Origin: Chryseobacterium lathyri | GTDB taxonomy: Bacteria; Bacteroidota; Bacteroidia; Flavobacteriales; Weeksellaceae | Assembly: GCF_003290185.1 (NCBI RefSeq) | Contig: NZ_QNFY01000002.1 | Coordinates: forward strand, 62,001 to 126,000 | Direction: 5' to 3' | DNA: 64,000 nucleotides | In this document: positions 8,283 to 16,882 of the stretch, piece by piece | Layout: every line of letters starts with the position of its first letter | Numbering within the stretch: the first letter of the stretch is position 1 | The notes under the pieces: model-generated | The model's input: only the letters and a program-made list of their open reading frames with translations | Told to the model about the DNA's origin: nothing | The model's database searches: none | Translations under genes and position numbers: made by a program

Positions 8283-9955
8283 TTCCCTTTCATGAACTCG
8301 AAATAAGCTTTCTGAACATCTGCACTGTTTTTCCCGTATGTATTTACCTCAAGGATTTTCGGCTGCAGATCAGGTTTGAAGAAATTCTCCAGCACACGGT
8401 CCAGCGTAGGCTCATCTTCCACTTTGATGTAGGAGAAACCGAAATGTTTTGCTAAATGTTCAGCATGTTTGCGGTGTTTTGTCGCTATAAATTCGTCTAA
8501 AGTATTGGGATTGGCATTACCCGGTCCCGGAATAATTTTAAAAATATTTCCTTCCCCGTTATTGAAAATAATAATTCTTACAAATGGTGGAATATATTGG
8601 TTCCAAAGCCCGTTGATATCATAGAAAAAGCCTAAATCCCCTGTAATAAGCAGGGTTGGATTTGCATTTTTTATGGCAAAACCCATTGCCGTAGAAGTAG
8701 AGCCATCTATACCACTTGTTCCTCTGTTACAGTACATTTTCCTTTTTCCAAAATCAAAGAGCTGTGCATATCTGATCGCGGAGGAATTACTGAAATGGAT
8801 ATTGTAATTTTCAGGAATGGTCTGTGAAGCTTTATTAAAGAAATAAAAATCCGAAAATTCGGCTTTATTCAGGAATTGTTCATGTTTAGCATCTTTTTTA
8901 TCCCTTAGAACGTCCCAAAGATTAAAATAGGGTCTAGGTTCAAGGTTGATGAATTTCAGAAGCTTGGAAAAGAAAACCTCCGGCTTCACTTCAATCTTTT
9001 CAGTCAGAGAGAAATAGGTATCAGGCTGCCACACTTCATCCAGGTGCCAATGTTGCTTCGGACGGGCACTTCTCAGGAATTGTTTTACTTTTTTGGAAAC
9101 AACATTCTGACCTACCGTAATCAGAAGATCCGGAGCATAGGTTTTATAATCCTCTTCAGTAAAATTAAAAATATAACGGTCAATATGCCTGAAAAACTTC
9201 TCATGATACAGATTAGAGTTAGCTTCACTCAATACAACAACAGAATGGTTTTTCACCAGTTGCGTTAATTGATTTTCCAGCTCCGGGCTGTGATCTTTGG
9301 TTCCCACAAGAATCATAATTCTCTGGGACGTATGCCAGTCTGCAATTAAATTGGATGGCACCTCATATTCCTTATGCCTGATCGTTTTTTCAACGGAGGG
9401 AAAAGAGGGAAGCTCTGAAACCAGCTCATATAAAGGCTCTTCCAACGGAATATTGATGTGTACCGGTCCCTGTTTTTCAAAACAAAGCTCGATTGCTTTT
9501 TTAATAATGTCAAAATTAACATCCTCTGCATTTTCTTTACTGTCTTCCAAGAGCTGAAAGTCACCATAAGAATGCTGATGAAAAATATCCTTCTGCCTGA
9601 TGGTTTGCCCGTCAAAAATATCTACAAAATCCGTAGGCCGGTCGGCGGTCAGGATCAAAAGCGGAACATTCTGATAGAAAGCTTCTGTAACTGCTGGGTA
9701 GTAGTTGGCCACTGCAGAGCCGCTGGTACATGTTATTGCTACCGGCTTTTTCTCACTTTTAGCCATTCCTATTCCTACAAAAGCTGCACTCCTTTCATCT
9801 ACAATACTGTAACAGTTGAAAGCATCAATTTCCGAAAAATGAATCGCCAGGGGCGCATTTCTAGATCCCGGGGAAATGATAACATCTGAAATTCCGTACT
9901 GCTGAAGAAGATGGGCAAGTATCTGAATACTTCTCTTAGAAGAATATTTTTTCAT
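8279..9955 (-). CDS. menD: SEPHCHC synthase (menaquinone biosynthesis)
   Basis: The 558-residue protein is a thiamine diphosphate enzyme that joins isochorismate and 2-oxoglutarate to 2-succinyl-5-enolpyruvyl-6-hydroxy-3-cyclohexene-1-carboxylate. The N-terminal PYR domain has ISPGSRNAPL and VDERSAAF, where the glutamate is the cofactor-activating residue, and TCTSGSAVANYYPAVTEA. The C-terminal PP domain has NRGTSGIDG and the ThDP-binding stretch GDLGFFYDINGLW. These are all diagnostic of MenD. Menaquinone is the respiratory quinone of this phylum. A TAAATTTG box ends five bases before the ATG, so the transcript is probably leaderless or nearly so. Confidence 0.96.
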   Translation of the reverse strand: MKKYSSKRSIQILAHLLQQYGISDVIISPGSRNAPLAIHFSEIDAFNCYSIVDERSAAFVGIGMAKSEKKPVAITCTSGSAVANYYPAVTEAFYQNVPLLILTADRPTDFVDIFDGQTIRQKDIFHQHSYGDFQLLEDSKENAEDVNFDIIKKAIELCFEKQGPVHINIPLEEPLYELVSELPSFPSVEKTIRHKEYEVPSNLIADWHTSQRIMILVGTKDHSPELENQLTQLVKNHSVVVLSEANSNLYHEKFFRHIDRYIFNFTEEDYKTYAPDLLITVGQNVVSKKVKQFLRSARPKQHWHLDEVWQPDTYFSLTEKIEVKPEVFFSKLLKFINLEPRPYFNLWDVLRDKKDAKHEQFLNKAEFSDFYFFNKASQTIPENYNIHFSNSSAIRYAQLFDFGKRKMYCNRGTSGIDGSTSTAMGFAIKNANPTLLITGDLGFFYDINGLWNQYIPPFVRIIIFNNGEGNIFKIIPGPGNANPNTLDEFIATKHRKHAEHLAKHFGFSYIKVEDEPTLDRVLENFFKPDLQPKILEVNTYGKNSADVQKAYFEFMKGN

Positions 9956-9959
9956 ACAG

Positions 9960-9967
9960 CAAATTTA
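9960..9967 (-). promoter_or_regulatory. menD promoter -7 box (TAAATTTG)
   Basis: Minus-strand TAnnTTTG match. Its 3' G is at 9960 and the menD ATG begins at 9955, leaving essentially no leader if initiation is at the usual distance. Confidence 0.5.
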
Positions 9968-10011
9968 ACTGATAAATACTTATTTTAGAATTATTTCATT
10001 TAAAAAATATG

Positions 10012-10019
10012 TAATTTTG
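10012..10019 (+). promoter_or_regulatory. -7 box (TAATTTTG) of the oxygenase gene
   Basis: Exact TAnnTTTG match 20 bases before the ATG at 10040. The last base of the box overlaps an in-frame GTG at 10019, which argues against that GTG as a start. Confidence 0.5.
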
Positions 10020-10039
10020 TGATTCGTAAATTTCTAAAA

Positions 10040-10990
10040 ATGGATAAAATACCTAGTGTAGACCTGCGTGATTTCCTTTCGGACAACCCGGAACGCAAAC
10101 AGAAATTTGTAAATGAAATCGGAAAAGCTTATGAAGAAATTGGTTTTGTTGCCTTAAAAGGCCATTTTCTTGATGACAAACTAGTAGATGAACTCTACGG
10201 AGAAGTTAAAAACTTTTTTGAACTCCCTGTAGAAACGAAGCAGAAGTATGAAATTCCAGGAATCGGTGGCCAGAGAGGTTACGTAGGATTCGGTAAAGAA
10301 ACCGCTAAGGGTTTCAAAAAAGGTGATTTAAAAGAATTTTGGCATTTCGGACAGTATGTGTCTGATGATTCAAAATACAAATCCGAGTATCCTGACAACG
10401 TGATCGTTGATGAGCTTCCAAAATTCAATGAAGTAGGTAAAGAAGCCTATCAAATGCTCGAAAAAACAGGCCAGTATGTATTAAGAGCTTTGGCTCTGTA
10501 TCTTGGTCTGGACGAGTTTTATTTTGACGATAAAATCGCTGAAGGAAACTCTATTTTAAGACCCATCCACTATCCACCAATTACCCAGGAGCCGGATGAT
10601 GCGGTAAGAGCTGCCGCTCATGGAGACATCAACCTGATCACTCTTCTGATGGGATCTCAGGGAAAAGGCCTTCAGGTTCAAAACCACAACGGAGAATGGA
10701 TTGATGCGATTGCTGAACCGGATGAATTAATGATCAATGTTGGAGATATGCTCTCAAGACATACCAACAACAAATTGAAATCTACTATTCACAGAGTGGT
10801 TAACCCTCCAAGAGAATTATGGGGAACATCAAGATATTCTATTCCGTTCTTTATGCATCCGGTGAGCGAAATGTCATTGAATGCTCTTGAAAACTGTATT
10901 GATGAAAACAATCCGAAGCTGTATGAAGATACAACTGCAGGAGAATTTTTACATGAAAGACTTATTGAATTAGGACTTATCAAAAAGTAA
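10040..10990 (+). CDS. Isopenicillin N synthase-like 2-oxoglutarate/Fe(II) oxygenase
   Basis: From the ATG at 10040 the protein has 316 residues. It has the DIOX_N segment at the start (IPSVDLRDFLSDN) and the Fe(II) ligands in HGDINLITLLMG (His and Asp) and the distal STIHRVVNP (His). RYSIPFF follows and supplies the R-x-S pair that holds 2-oxoglutarate. The fold is that of plant-type and IPNS-like oxygenases; the substrate cannot be told from sequence. It stands alone, with its own TAATTTTG promoter and a long hairpin after it. A GTG seven codons upstream sits in the promoter and was rejected as the start. Confidence 0.85.
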   Translation: MDKIPSVDLRDFLSDNPERKQKFVNEIGKAYEEIGFVALKGHFLDDKLVDELYGEVKNFFELPVETKQKYEIPGIGGQRGYVGFGKETAKGFKKGDLKEFWHFGQYVSDDSKYKSEYPDNVIVDELPKFNEVGKEAYQMLEKTGQYVLRALALYLGLDEFYFDDKIAEGNSILRPIHYPPITQEPDDAVRAAAHGDINLITLLMGSQGKGLQVQNHNGEWIDAIAEPDELMINVGDMLSRHTNNKLKSTIHRVVNPPRELWGTSRYSIPFFMHPVSEMSLNALENCIDENNPKLYEDTTAGEFLHERLIELGLIKK

Positions 10991-10995
10991 TATAA

Positions 10996-11067
10996 AAAAG
11001 TCAATAATTAATCTGTATTCCGGGTACCAAGGTAATAGGATACCCTTCAGATTAATTATTGACTTTT
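10996..11067. terminator. Long perfect hairpin, probable terminator
   Basis: Perfect 20-bp arms at 10996-11015 and 11048-11067, with a second 5-bp GGGTA/TACCC pair inside the loop, followed by a T-rich stretch. It starts five bases after the oxygenase stop. The stem is far longer than a terminator needs, so it may also be an intergenic palindromic repeat or block RNA decay. Confidence 0.6.
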
Positions 11068-11173
11068 ATTTTTATATCACAAATTTTTAATATTAAAACC
11101 TACCATATCTTATTTTTAGTTAAAAATATTTTAATTATCTTTACTTTAATATCAAATTTTTAATTAAAACAGT

Positions 11174-11335
11174 ATGAAAAATTTAAAAAAACTAAACAAA
11201 GGCCAGTTAAAAAGCATCTCAGGAGCAGGAGCAATTAAGCTTCCAGAACCGGAATTCTGTATGTATTATTGCAGCGGAACTGTAATCTGTGCAGCTTGCA
11301 GCGATGATTTCCAATGTCCGGATGACTCTATGTAA
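11174..11335 (+). CDS. Bacteriocin-like small peptide with Gly-type leader
   Basis: This 53-residue peptide begins MKNLKKLNKGQLKSISGAGA. The basic, lysine-rich leader ending in a Gly-Ala-Gly step resembles the leaders of Bacteroidota bacteriocin-type or ribosomally made natural-product precursors (established pattern: KLxRxxLKxIxGG). After the leader come five cysteines (C29, C33, C39, C42 and C48) in an acidic core ending DDSM. Many small proteins of this kind occur in Chryseobacterium and their role is not known. No transporter or maturase gene lies next to it. It has its own hairpin terminator. It may be an antimicrobial peptide, a signal or a modified peptide; I cannot tell which. Confidence 0.65.
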   Translation: MKNLKKLNKGQLKSISGAGAIKLPEPEFCMYYCSGTVICAACSDDFQCPDDSM

Positions 11336-11359
11336 TTTTGAAATCAAAAACGAATAAGA

Positions 11360-11385
11360 AAACCGTTCCTTTTGGAGCGGTTTTT
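11360..11385 (+). terminator. Terminator of the bacteriocin-like peptide gene
   Basis: AACCGTTCC, a TTTT loop, GGAGCGGTT and a T run: a nine-base stem with one G-U pair. Confidence 0.75.
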
Positions 11386-11419
11386 ATTTAAGAAAGACTT
11401 TAGCTAAAACTCTTTAAAT

Positions 11420-12466
11420 TCAATCGAACAGCCTCAATTGCTGATCTTTGGCTCCGGTAAAATTCGCTGTAGACAGTTTGGGAAATTCGCTTCCGTCAAA
11501 AAATTTCTTTCTCCCGATTTTGAATGTATTGTGAATCATTTCAGCGATATTCCCCTCTCCTCTCTGTCTTTCAAAATATCTTTTGTCACCCAGTTTTCCT
11601 CCTCGCATAGATCGGATAAGATTTAAAACCTTTTGTGCCCTGTCCGGGAAATGGGTTTCTATCCAATTGACAAAAACAGGCTCTACCGTATCATTGAGCC
11701 TTACCAACGTATACCCGAAGCTTAAGGCTCCTGCATCGGAAATAGCTTTTAAAATGCTTAACGGCTCATCACTGTTCAGCCCGGGAATAATGGGTGCCAC
11801 CATGACATGCACGGGAATTTTGTTTTCTGTAAGAATCTCTACAGCCTTCAGTTTATTCGGAGCCGAGCTTGTTCTCGGTTCCATTTTCCGCCTAAGCTCT
11901 TCATTAATAGTAGGTATACTAAGTGACACAGAAACCAGGTTCTGCTCCGCCATAGGTTTTAGAATATCCAGGTCTCTCAGAACAAGCGCATTTTTTGTCA
12001 GAATATTAACTGGATGTCTGTAATCCAGGCAGACCTGAAGTAGTTTTCGGGTGATTTCAAACTGCCTTTCTGCAGGCTGATAGCAGTCAGTGTTTCCGGA
12101 AAGAAGGATAGGTGCTGGTCTGTAACCTCTTTTCTGAAAAAATTTCTCTAACAGTTCCGGAGCATTTTTCTTTACCATGATTTTTCTTTCAAAATCAATT
12201 CCGGCACTATAGCCCCAATATTCATGGGTGGGTCTTGCAAAGCAATAGGAACATCCGTGTTCGCAGCCCTGATACGGATTCATGGAATATTCCATGGGCA
12301 GGTCTTCGCTTTTCACCTGATTCACAATGGTTTTCGGAAAAACTTCCGTAAAAGAAGTTTTTACGGTTTCGAAATCTTCATCATCCGGCTCATAGGTATA
12401 CCTGTCGAAACGGTTGATCACGTTTCGCTGCGCTCCTTGTCCTTTTATGAATTTTTCGTTCTGCAT
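11420..12466 (-). CDS. PA0069 family radical SAM protein
   Basis: The 348-residue protein carries the radical SAM cluster motif CEHGCSYC with cysteines at residues 68, 72 and 75, inside MNPYQGCEHGCSYCFARPTHEYWG. This stretch is diagnostic of the PA0069 subfamily, related to spore photoproduct lyase-like proteins (Rv2578c and PA0069). The barrel continues with PILLSGNTDCYQPAE and MVAPIIPGLN. The reaction catalysed by this subfamily is not established. It stands alone on the minus strand and converges with the bacteriocin-like peptide gene. The cysteine set is intact. Confidence 0.9.
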   Translation of the reverse strand: MQNEKFIKGQGAQRNVINRFDRYTYEPDDEDFETVKTSFTEVFPKTIVNQVKSEDLPMEYSMNPYQGCEHGCSYCFARPTHEYWGYSAGIDFERKIMVKKNAPELLEKFFQKRGYRPAPILLSGNTDCYQPAERQFEITRKLLQVCLDYRHPVNILTKNALVLRDLDILKPMAEQNLVSVSLSIPTINEELRRKMEPRTSSAPNKLKAVEILTENKIPVHVMVAPIIPGLNSDEPLSILKAISDAGALSFGYTLVRLNDTVEPVFVNWIETHFPDRAQKVLNLIRSMRGGKLGDKRYFERQRGEGNIAEMIHNTFKIGRKKFFDGSEFPKLSTANFTGAKDQQLRLFD

Positions 12467-12525
12467 TGTGATGTAAAATTAAAGTGGATTTCTTATAAAA
12501 TATAAGTTTTAACATTAAAGTTATC

Positions 12526-12561
12526 CACAAAAAATCCGGCCCCTTTGACAGAGCCGGATTT
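12526..12561 (-). terminator. Terminator of the 12586-12780 gene
   Basis: Read on the minus strand: AAATCCGGC, an internal loop, GCCGGATTT, then a run of T. It lies 25 bases after the stop of the small membrane-anchored protein. Confidence 0.75.
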
Positions 12562-12585
12562 AACATAATTAAATATATTCTTTTA

Positions 12586-12780
12586 CTACTTCAGTGCATA
12601 AAATTCCACTCCGTGATATTCATCATCGTGGTTTTTTTCATCAAAATGTCTGTGATAATCCGAATAGGTATCACTATATTTTTTATCTTTTTTAGTCAAT
12701 ATCTTTTTTATTCCAATAAAACCTAATACTGCCAAAAGACCAACTCCCCCTGCCAGTAAAACGCCAACTTCTTTTTTCAT
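12586..12780 (-). CDS. Small single-pass membrane protein, unknown
   Basis: The protein (64 residues) has one hydrophobic helix (about residues 5-25, VGVLLAGGVGLLAVLGFIGI) followed by a basic stop-transfer KK..TKKDKK and a charged, His/Asp-rich tail (HRHFDEKNHDDEYH). No family is recognised. The strong terminator directly downstream supports it being a real gene. The His/Asp tail could bind metal, but that is only a guess. Confidence 0.55.
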   Translation of the reverse strand: MKKEVGVLLAGGVGLLAVLGFIGIKKILTKKDKKYSDTYSDYHRHFDEKNHDDEYHGVEFYALK

Positions 12781-12899
12781 ATTTTGTCCGATTTATTAAA
12801 GTAGTTATTGCAAAAAGTATACCTATTTTATTTTTTTGAATTATAAATTTTGTTAACATTCAGCATTATTTTAATCAAAGATGTAATTGTCTTTTTATG

Positions 12900-12907
12900 T
12901 AAATTTG
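12900..12907 (+). promoter_or_regulatory. -7 box (TAAATTTG) upstream of the 12954 gene
   Basis: TAnnTTTG match 46 bases before the ATG. A TTG ten bases upstream is too close to be the -33 element. Confidence 0.4.
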
Positions 12908-12953
12908 ACAAATCAATGGTTTAATTATTGTAGTAGTTTAAGAAAATAATATT

Positions 12954-13304
12954 ATGGATAATTCAGAAAATAACGACAGGATGACAACTTTGAGCCAGGT
13001 CATGAATACTCTTGCAGGAAGAGGAATACATAGAGAATTCAGAATGAATGAGGCCTGCGAAATGAAATTTGAAAATTCAGAAAAAGTATACCAGCCGTCA
13101 GAGCTGACCATTTTAAAAACTTACCGTTTTGAAGGAGACAGCAATCCTGATGATAGCGCAGTATTGTACGTTGTAAAGGATAATGAAGGAAACCGAGGAA
13201 TGATTATAGACTCTTACGGGGCAGACAGCAACTATCCGGGAGAAGAATTTGATAAATTTTTAAGAGACATTCCTATTCTGGAAAGTGATGAATTTAACTT
13301 TTAG
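12954..13304 (+). CDS. Small conserved Bacteroidota protein (often mislabelled PRPP synthetase)
   Basis: This is a soluble acidic protein of 116 residues. Residues about 55-100 (ELTILKTYRFEGDSNPDDSAVLYVV... GMIIDSYGADS) match a small family common in Bacteroidota that databases sometimes label phosphoribosylpyrophosphate synthetase. It has none of the PRPP synthetase motifs and is a third of the length, so that name should not be used. The role is unknown. It stands alone and faces the long minus-strand gene that follows. Confidence 0.6.
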   Translation: MDNSENNDRMTTLSQVMNTLAGRGIHREFRMNEACEMKFENSEKVYQPSELTILKTYRFEGDSNPDDSAVLYVVKDNEGNRGMIIDSYGADSNYPGEEFDKFLRDIPILESDEFNF

Positions 13305-13361
13305 CGGCTTAAAGATTAAATCCAGAAAGAACAACTTTATCCCTTAAGATATATCCCGGAA

Positions 13362-16010
13362 CTATTCAGTTACGGGTTTTTCTTTTTTCTTAAAAACTCC
13401 TTTCAGGAAGCCTTTCTTTTCCTTTTTCTGTGGCTTAGGCTCTTCTTTTTTTGCTTTAATATCCTGTTTCAGTTCTTTTACTGTTTGTTTTACTTCTTTT
13501 ACAGAAGAAACGGCATCTTTTACGGTTTTCTCGGTTTTATCAATATTCACACCTATTAAAGTCTTCTTCAGCCCCTGCTCAATTCCTTTCCAGAAAAGAT
13601 TGAAGAATGATTTTGTAGGGTCTCTTTCAACATTTTCCACTGCAACGGCTTCAGGAAATTTTTCGGAGTCGGATCTTATAAAGAGATTGGCAACAGCAGT
13701 CAGTACACCCTTTTTCTCATGATTATCCTTATTCAGAACGGCAATTTTGAGATCTTTATGTTTCAGGTTGAATGTTCCGTGTATTCCTGCAGGATTTCCT
13801 TTGAAATTAAATAACATTTGCTGAATTGTTCCAGAAGTGGCCGTGACATGAAGGTAAGGTCTGATAAACGGATTAATTCCGCCTGCAGGAAGATTGGTTG
13901 TTTTCCCGGAAATTGAAAATGCATCGGTATGATCTGCCACATCAAAGCCCCAATTGACAGAAAGCGGCGCCAGGTTCATAAACGAGCAGTTGATGTTGAT
14001 ATCTACTTTTGTAGATCTTCCTTTTGTTTTGGCAGAATTAAGATTTTTAACGTTCATATTAAAACTACTGAACGTCAGTTTTCCGGGCCCTGCACTTTCC
14101 GGAGTGTCTTCTTCATAGACCAGAACTGAATTTTTCAGGTCAAGGTTATTAACGGTCATTGGAATTTTTATAGACCTTAGCAACCTGGAATACAAAGGTT
14201 TTATTTTAGGATCATCTTTGGGAATCTTACTTCTGAAAATATTGGCATTTGCAGCAAGAACACTCACATTGGAAGCATTGATGGATTTATTATCCGAAAA
14301 CAGGTCCCAGCTTCCGTCTGCCGTTATCTGTGTCGCCTTGAGGTCGTACAGATCCCGTTCAACAGGTATCATTCTGATAAACTGTGCTCTTGAAACGAGA
14401 GGCTTCATCGCAAAGTTATTGATCTGAACTTTATTTTTATTTAATTTTAAAAGACTGGCGCTTAAATTATAAAATTGTGTTTTATAAGCGAAGTTCCGGG
14501 TTGTGAGGAAATAGTCTCTAATTTTGAAAGAGAGCCCTTGGCCATTAGGTTTTCGAGCTATTTCAATGGCATTGACAGTCGCATTGAGGTCATGAAATGC
14601 CAATGGCTGCATTCCTTTATCGTAAACAATATCAGAGTTTTTAAGAGTCATTTTCCGGACTATTACAGATTGTATTATTCCCTGGCCATGGTTCTTTTTC
14701 ACTTTGCTTTCAGCAGCCTTAATCGTTCCGTTTATATTCTCAACAAGAACATCTTTAAGATCAAGATTAAGTTTTCTGTCAATAAATTCAAACTTATTAA
14801 TGTTGAATGCAATATGACTGGTTTTTAAATCCATAGAACCCTTCTCTGCTGCCATTGTTCCGGGAGAGAGGATCAGATTCCTGATTTCGCCGCTTTTGGG
14901 GTTTAATGCAAAGCTCTCAACAGCAAAGTTCCGGTGATTTGAGTACTGTATATCCTTTCCTGAAAAATGGAAATCTTTATATCCAACAGGAATCACTTCT
15001 GCCGCAGTGACCTTATCAAACTTCAGCTGGTTGACTTTTACATTCAGTGTTTTTGCAAAAAACAGCCTGCTTCCGTCAGGTTTATTGACCAATACGGAGA
15101 GGTTGTTAAGTCTCACATCTTTCAGATTGATCTCAAAATTCATTTTTCTCTCAGCCTTTTGGGGGGTTACTCCGGTATTATATACATTAAGAACCGGATT
15201 TTGAAAATCAGCATTGGCCAGCGAAATTTTGTTCTTCTTTAAAACCACATCTTTAAAATCCATTTTTGGAATGGAAAACTCAAACAGTTTTGGTTTCTTG
15301 GGATAGAATCTTTTAAACTGTTCGAAAGAAAGCAGCGGAATCAGACGAAAATTTCCGACCGACATCTGTCCGTTTGACGTTGCAATATTGCTGATGGTAA
15401 TGGCATAAACATTATCCGGACGAAAGAAAAAATTCCTCCCTTTGATATCATAACGGTCAAAAACTACCGGAAGCTTATCTTCTACAGACTCTTCGGTCAT
15501 CTGGAGATTTTCTACAAAAAGATCTAGATCCTTCACGGACAGAAATTTCTGTTTGGTATGCTTAAAAATATTGATGACCCCTTTATTGATCCTTATATTT
15601 TCAAACAAAACCGGATTTCGCTTTTTTCCCGTTTTATGGTCTACAGGTTTGGCAAGGCTGATATTTAAATTGGGTTTCGCCAGCAGAAGGTCAGATGAGC
15701 TGATTCTTTTATTGAAAACAGCATCATAAATTCCGAAACGGCTGATCTTTAGGGTATCAATTGTTCCCTGGAGTCCAATTACGTTGGTATTTTGGGGGTC
15801 TTTGCTGTTTACCGTTATTCCTGCTACAAAAATATTTCCTGAACCAAGATCTACATCCAGTTTTTTATAGGAAACCTTATAGTCGGTATTATTCTTTATA
15901 TATTCAGGAAGCTGGGTTTTAAGCCAGATATTCAACCCGAAATTTGCAGCCAGAAGAATGAGCAACAGAATTCCAAGGCCTATCAATAACTTTTTAACCC
16001 ATTTATTCAT
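13362..16010 (-). CDS. AsmA-like / DUF748-type large envelope protein
   Basis: The 882-residue protein has an N-terminal membrane anchor (residues about 8-28, LLIGLGILLLILLAANFGLN) and a long region of short alternating beta segments. This resembles AsmA/TamB/DUF748 proteins, which in other bacteria span the periplasm and help move lipids or assemble outer-membrane proteins. The first 60 residues (YIKNNTDYKVSYKKLDVDLGSGNI) fit the conserved AsmA-type start. The C-terminus (about 820-882) is a lysine-rich coiled coil (VKEVKQTVKELKQDIKAKKEE). It is the last gene of a minus-strand run DUF389-DUF2797-this gene with 37-base gaps. Lipid-transport function is inference from the fold. Confidence 0.65.
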   Translation of the reverse strand: MNKWVKKLLIGLGILLLILLAANFGLNIWLKTQLPEYIKNNTDYKVSYKKLDVDLGSGNIFVAGITVNSKDPQNTNVIGLQGTIDTLKISRFGIYDAVFNKRISSSDLLLAKPNLNISLAKPVDHKTGKKRNPVLFENIRINKGVINIFKHTKQKFLSVKDLDLFVENLQMTEESVEDKLPVVFDRYDIKGRNFFFRPDNVYAITISNIATSNGQMSVGNFRLIPLLSFEQFKRFYPKKPKLFEFSIPKMDFKDVVLKKNKISLANADFQNPVLNVYNTGVTPQKAERKMNFEINLKDVRLNNLSVLVNKPDGSRLFFAKTLNVKVNQLKFDKVTAAEVIPVGYKDFHFSGKDIQYSNHRNFAVESFALNPKSGEIRNLILSPGTMAAEKGSMDLKTSHIAFNINKFEFIDRKLNLDLKDVLVENINGTIKAAESKVKKNHGQGIIQSVIVRKMTLKNSDIVYDKGMQPLAFHDLNATVNAIEIARKPNGQGLSFKIRDYFLTTRNFAYKTQFYNLSASLLKLNKNKVQINNFAMKPLVSRAQFIRMIPVERDLYDLKATQITADGSWDLFSDNKSINASNVSVLAANANIFRSKIPKDDPKIKPLYSRLLRSIKIPMTVNNLDLKNSVLVYEEDTPESAGPGKLTFSSFNMNVKNLNSAKTKGRSTKVDININCSFMNLAPLSVNWGFDVADHTDAFSISGKTTNLPAGGINPFIRPYLHVTATSGTIQQMLFNFKGNPAGIHGTFNLKHKDLKIAVLNKDNHEKKGVLTAVANLFIRSDSEKFPEAVAVENVERDPTKSFFNLFWKGIEQGLKKTLIGVNIDKTEKTVKDAVSSVKEVKQTVKELKQDIKAKKEEPKPQKKEKKGFLKGVFKKKEKPVTE

Positions 16011-16047
16011 ATTTGTGATTTGGTTTTCGTTATTTTAAATATAAGGA

Positions 16048-16845
16048 TTAATTTTTTATTTCCAGCTCAATTACATACCCCTCATGTCCTCTCACATTCA
16101 TGAAATCTCCCCCTTGAAAACTTAAGTACTGTCCTTTGATACCGATAAGCTTTCCGGTAAACTCAGGTTTCTTATCCAGAGTGAAAGACGTTATTTTAGC
16201 TGGTTTTTCAAAAGGATAATCGAATTTCCATAAGTTTTCTCCTTCGCTGTAGAACTTCTCAAAATCCTCAGGAAAATACTGCCTGATCTTCTGCTGGAAA
16301 TCGGCAAGATCTATTTCGCCTTCAAAATCATCCTGAAGCATTTTTTTCCAGTTTGTTTTATCAGGAAGATGCTCTTTTAAAGCAACTTCTATCATTCCTG
16401 CTTCATAACGGTTCTCTGTTCTGGCGATCGGAAGGGCAAAAGTGGCCCCCTGATCGATCCATCTCGTCGGGATCTGGTTATTTCTCGTTACACCAACTTT
16501 TACATCCCCGGTATAAGCAAGATATACGGTATGAGGCTGCAGTTGGATTTGTTTTTCCACTTCCAGGTCACGTTCAGCGACCCCCAAGTGAGCCGTAGAA
16601 AGCTCAGGCCGTATAATTGTATCACTGGCGTAAGGACTTTCAAAGAAGCAGTTTTTACAGAACCCCATTCTATAAACAGGTTTATTTTCTCCGCAGTTAA
16701 CACACTGAAATCCGGTGTGTTTTACCCTCAATTCTTTTCCGAACAGCTCATTCATATGGATAAGGTCTCCAGAAAGATTGAGATAATATTGAATTGGCTG
16801 TGCATCGAAACTCGTCATTTTTAAAATTTGCCCTTGAAACTGCAT
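16048..16845 (-). CDS. DUF2797 domain-containing protein
   Basis: The 265-residue protein has a four-cysteine zinc-ribbon-like site: C48 and C51, then C63 and C66 (CVNC...CKNC). A segment follows that recalls the GIY-YIG fold (VYLAYTGDVKVGVTRNNQIPTRWIDQGA). Both are the hallmarks of DUF2797. No catalytic role has been shown for the family. A nucleic-acid function is plausible from the zinc site and the GIY-YIG-like stretch, but it is inference. Spacing of 37 bases on each side suggests an operon with DUF389 and the AsmA-like gene. Confidence 0.82.
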   Translation of the reverse strand: MQFQGQILKMTSFDAQPIQYYLNLSGDLIHMNELFGKELRVKHTGFQCVNCGENKPVYRMGFCKNCFFESPYASDTIIRPELSTAHLGVAERDLEVEKQIQLQPHTVYLAYTGDVKVGVTRNNQIPTRWIDQGATFALPIARTENRYEAGMIEVALKEHLPDKTNWKKMLQDDFEGEIDLADFQQKIRQYFPEDFEKFYSEGENLWKFDYPFEKPAKITSFTLDKKPEFTGKLIGIKGQYLSFQGGDFMNVRGHEGYVIELEIKN

Positions 16846-16882
16846 AATTGTTCTGTTTATCGTAAATATATTAAAATTAAAT

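Noticed and set aside
12954-13304. PRPP synthetase annotation
   Set aside because: The protein is 116 residues and lacks all PRPP synthetase motifs; the name circulates for this family without support.
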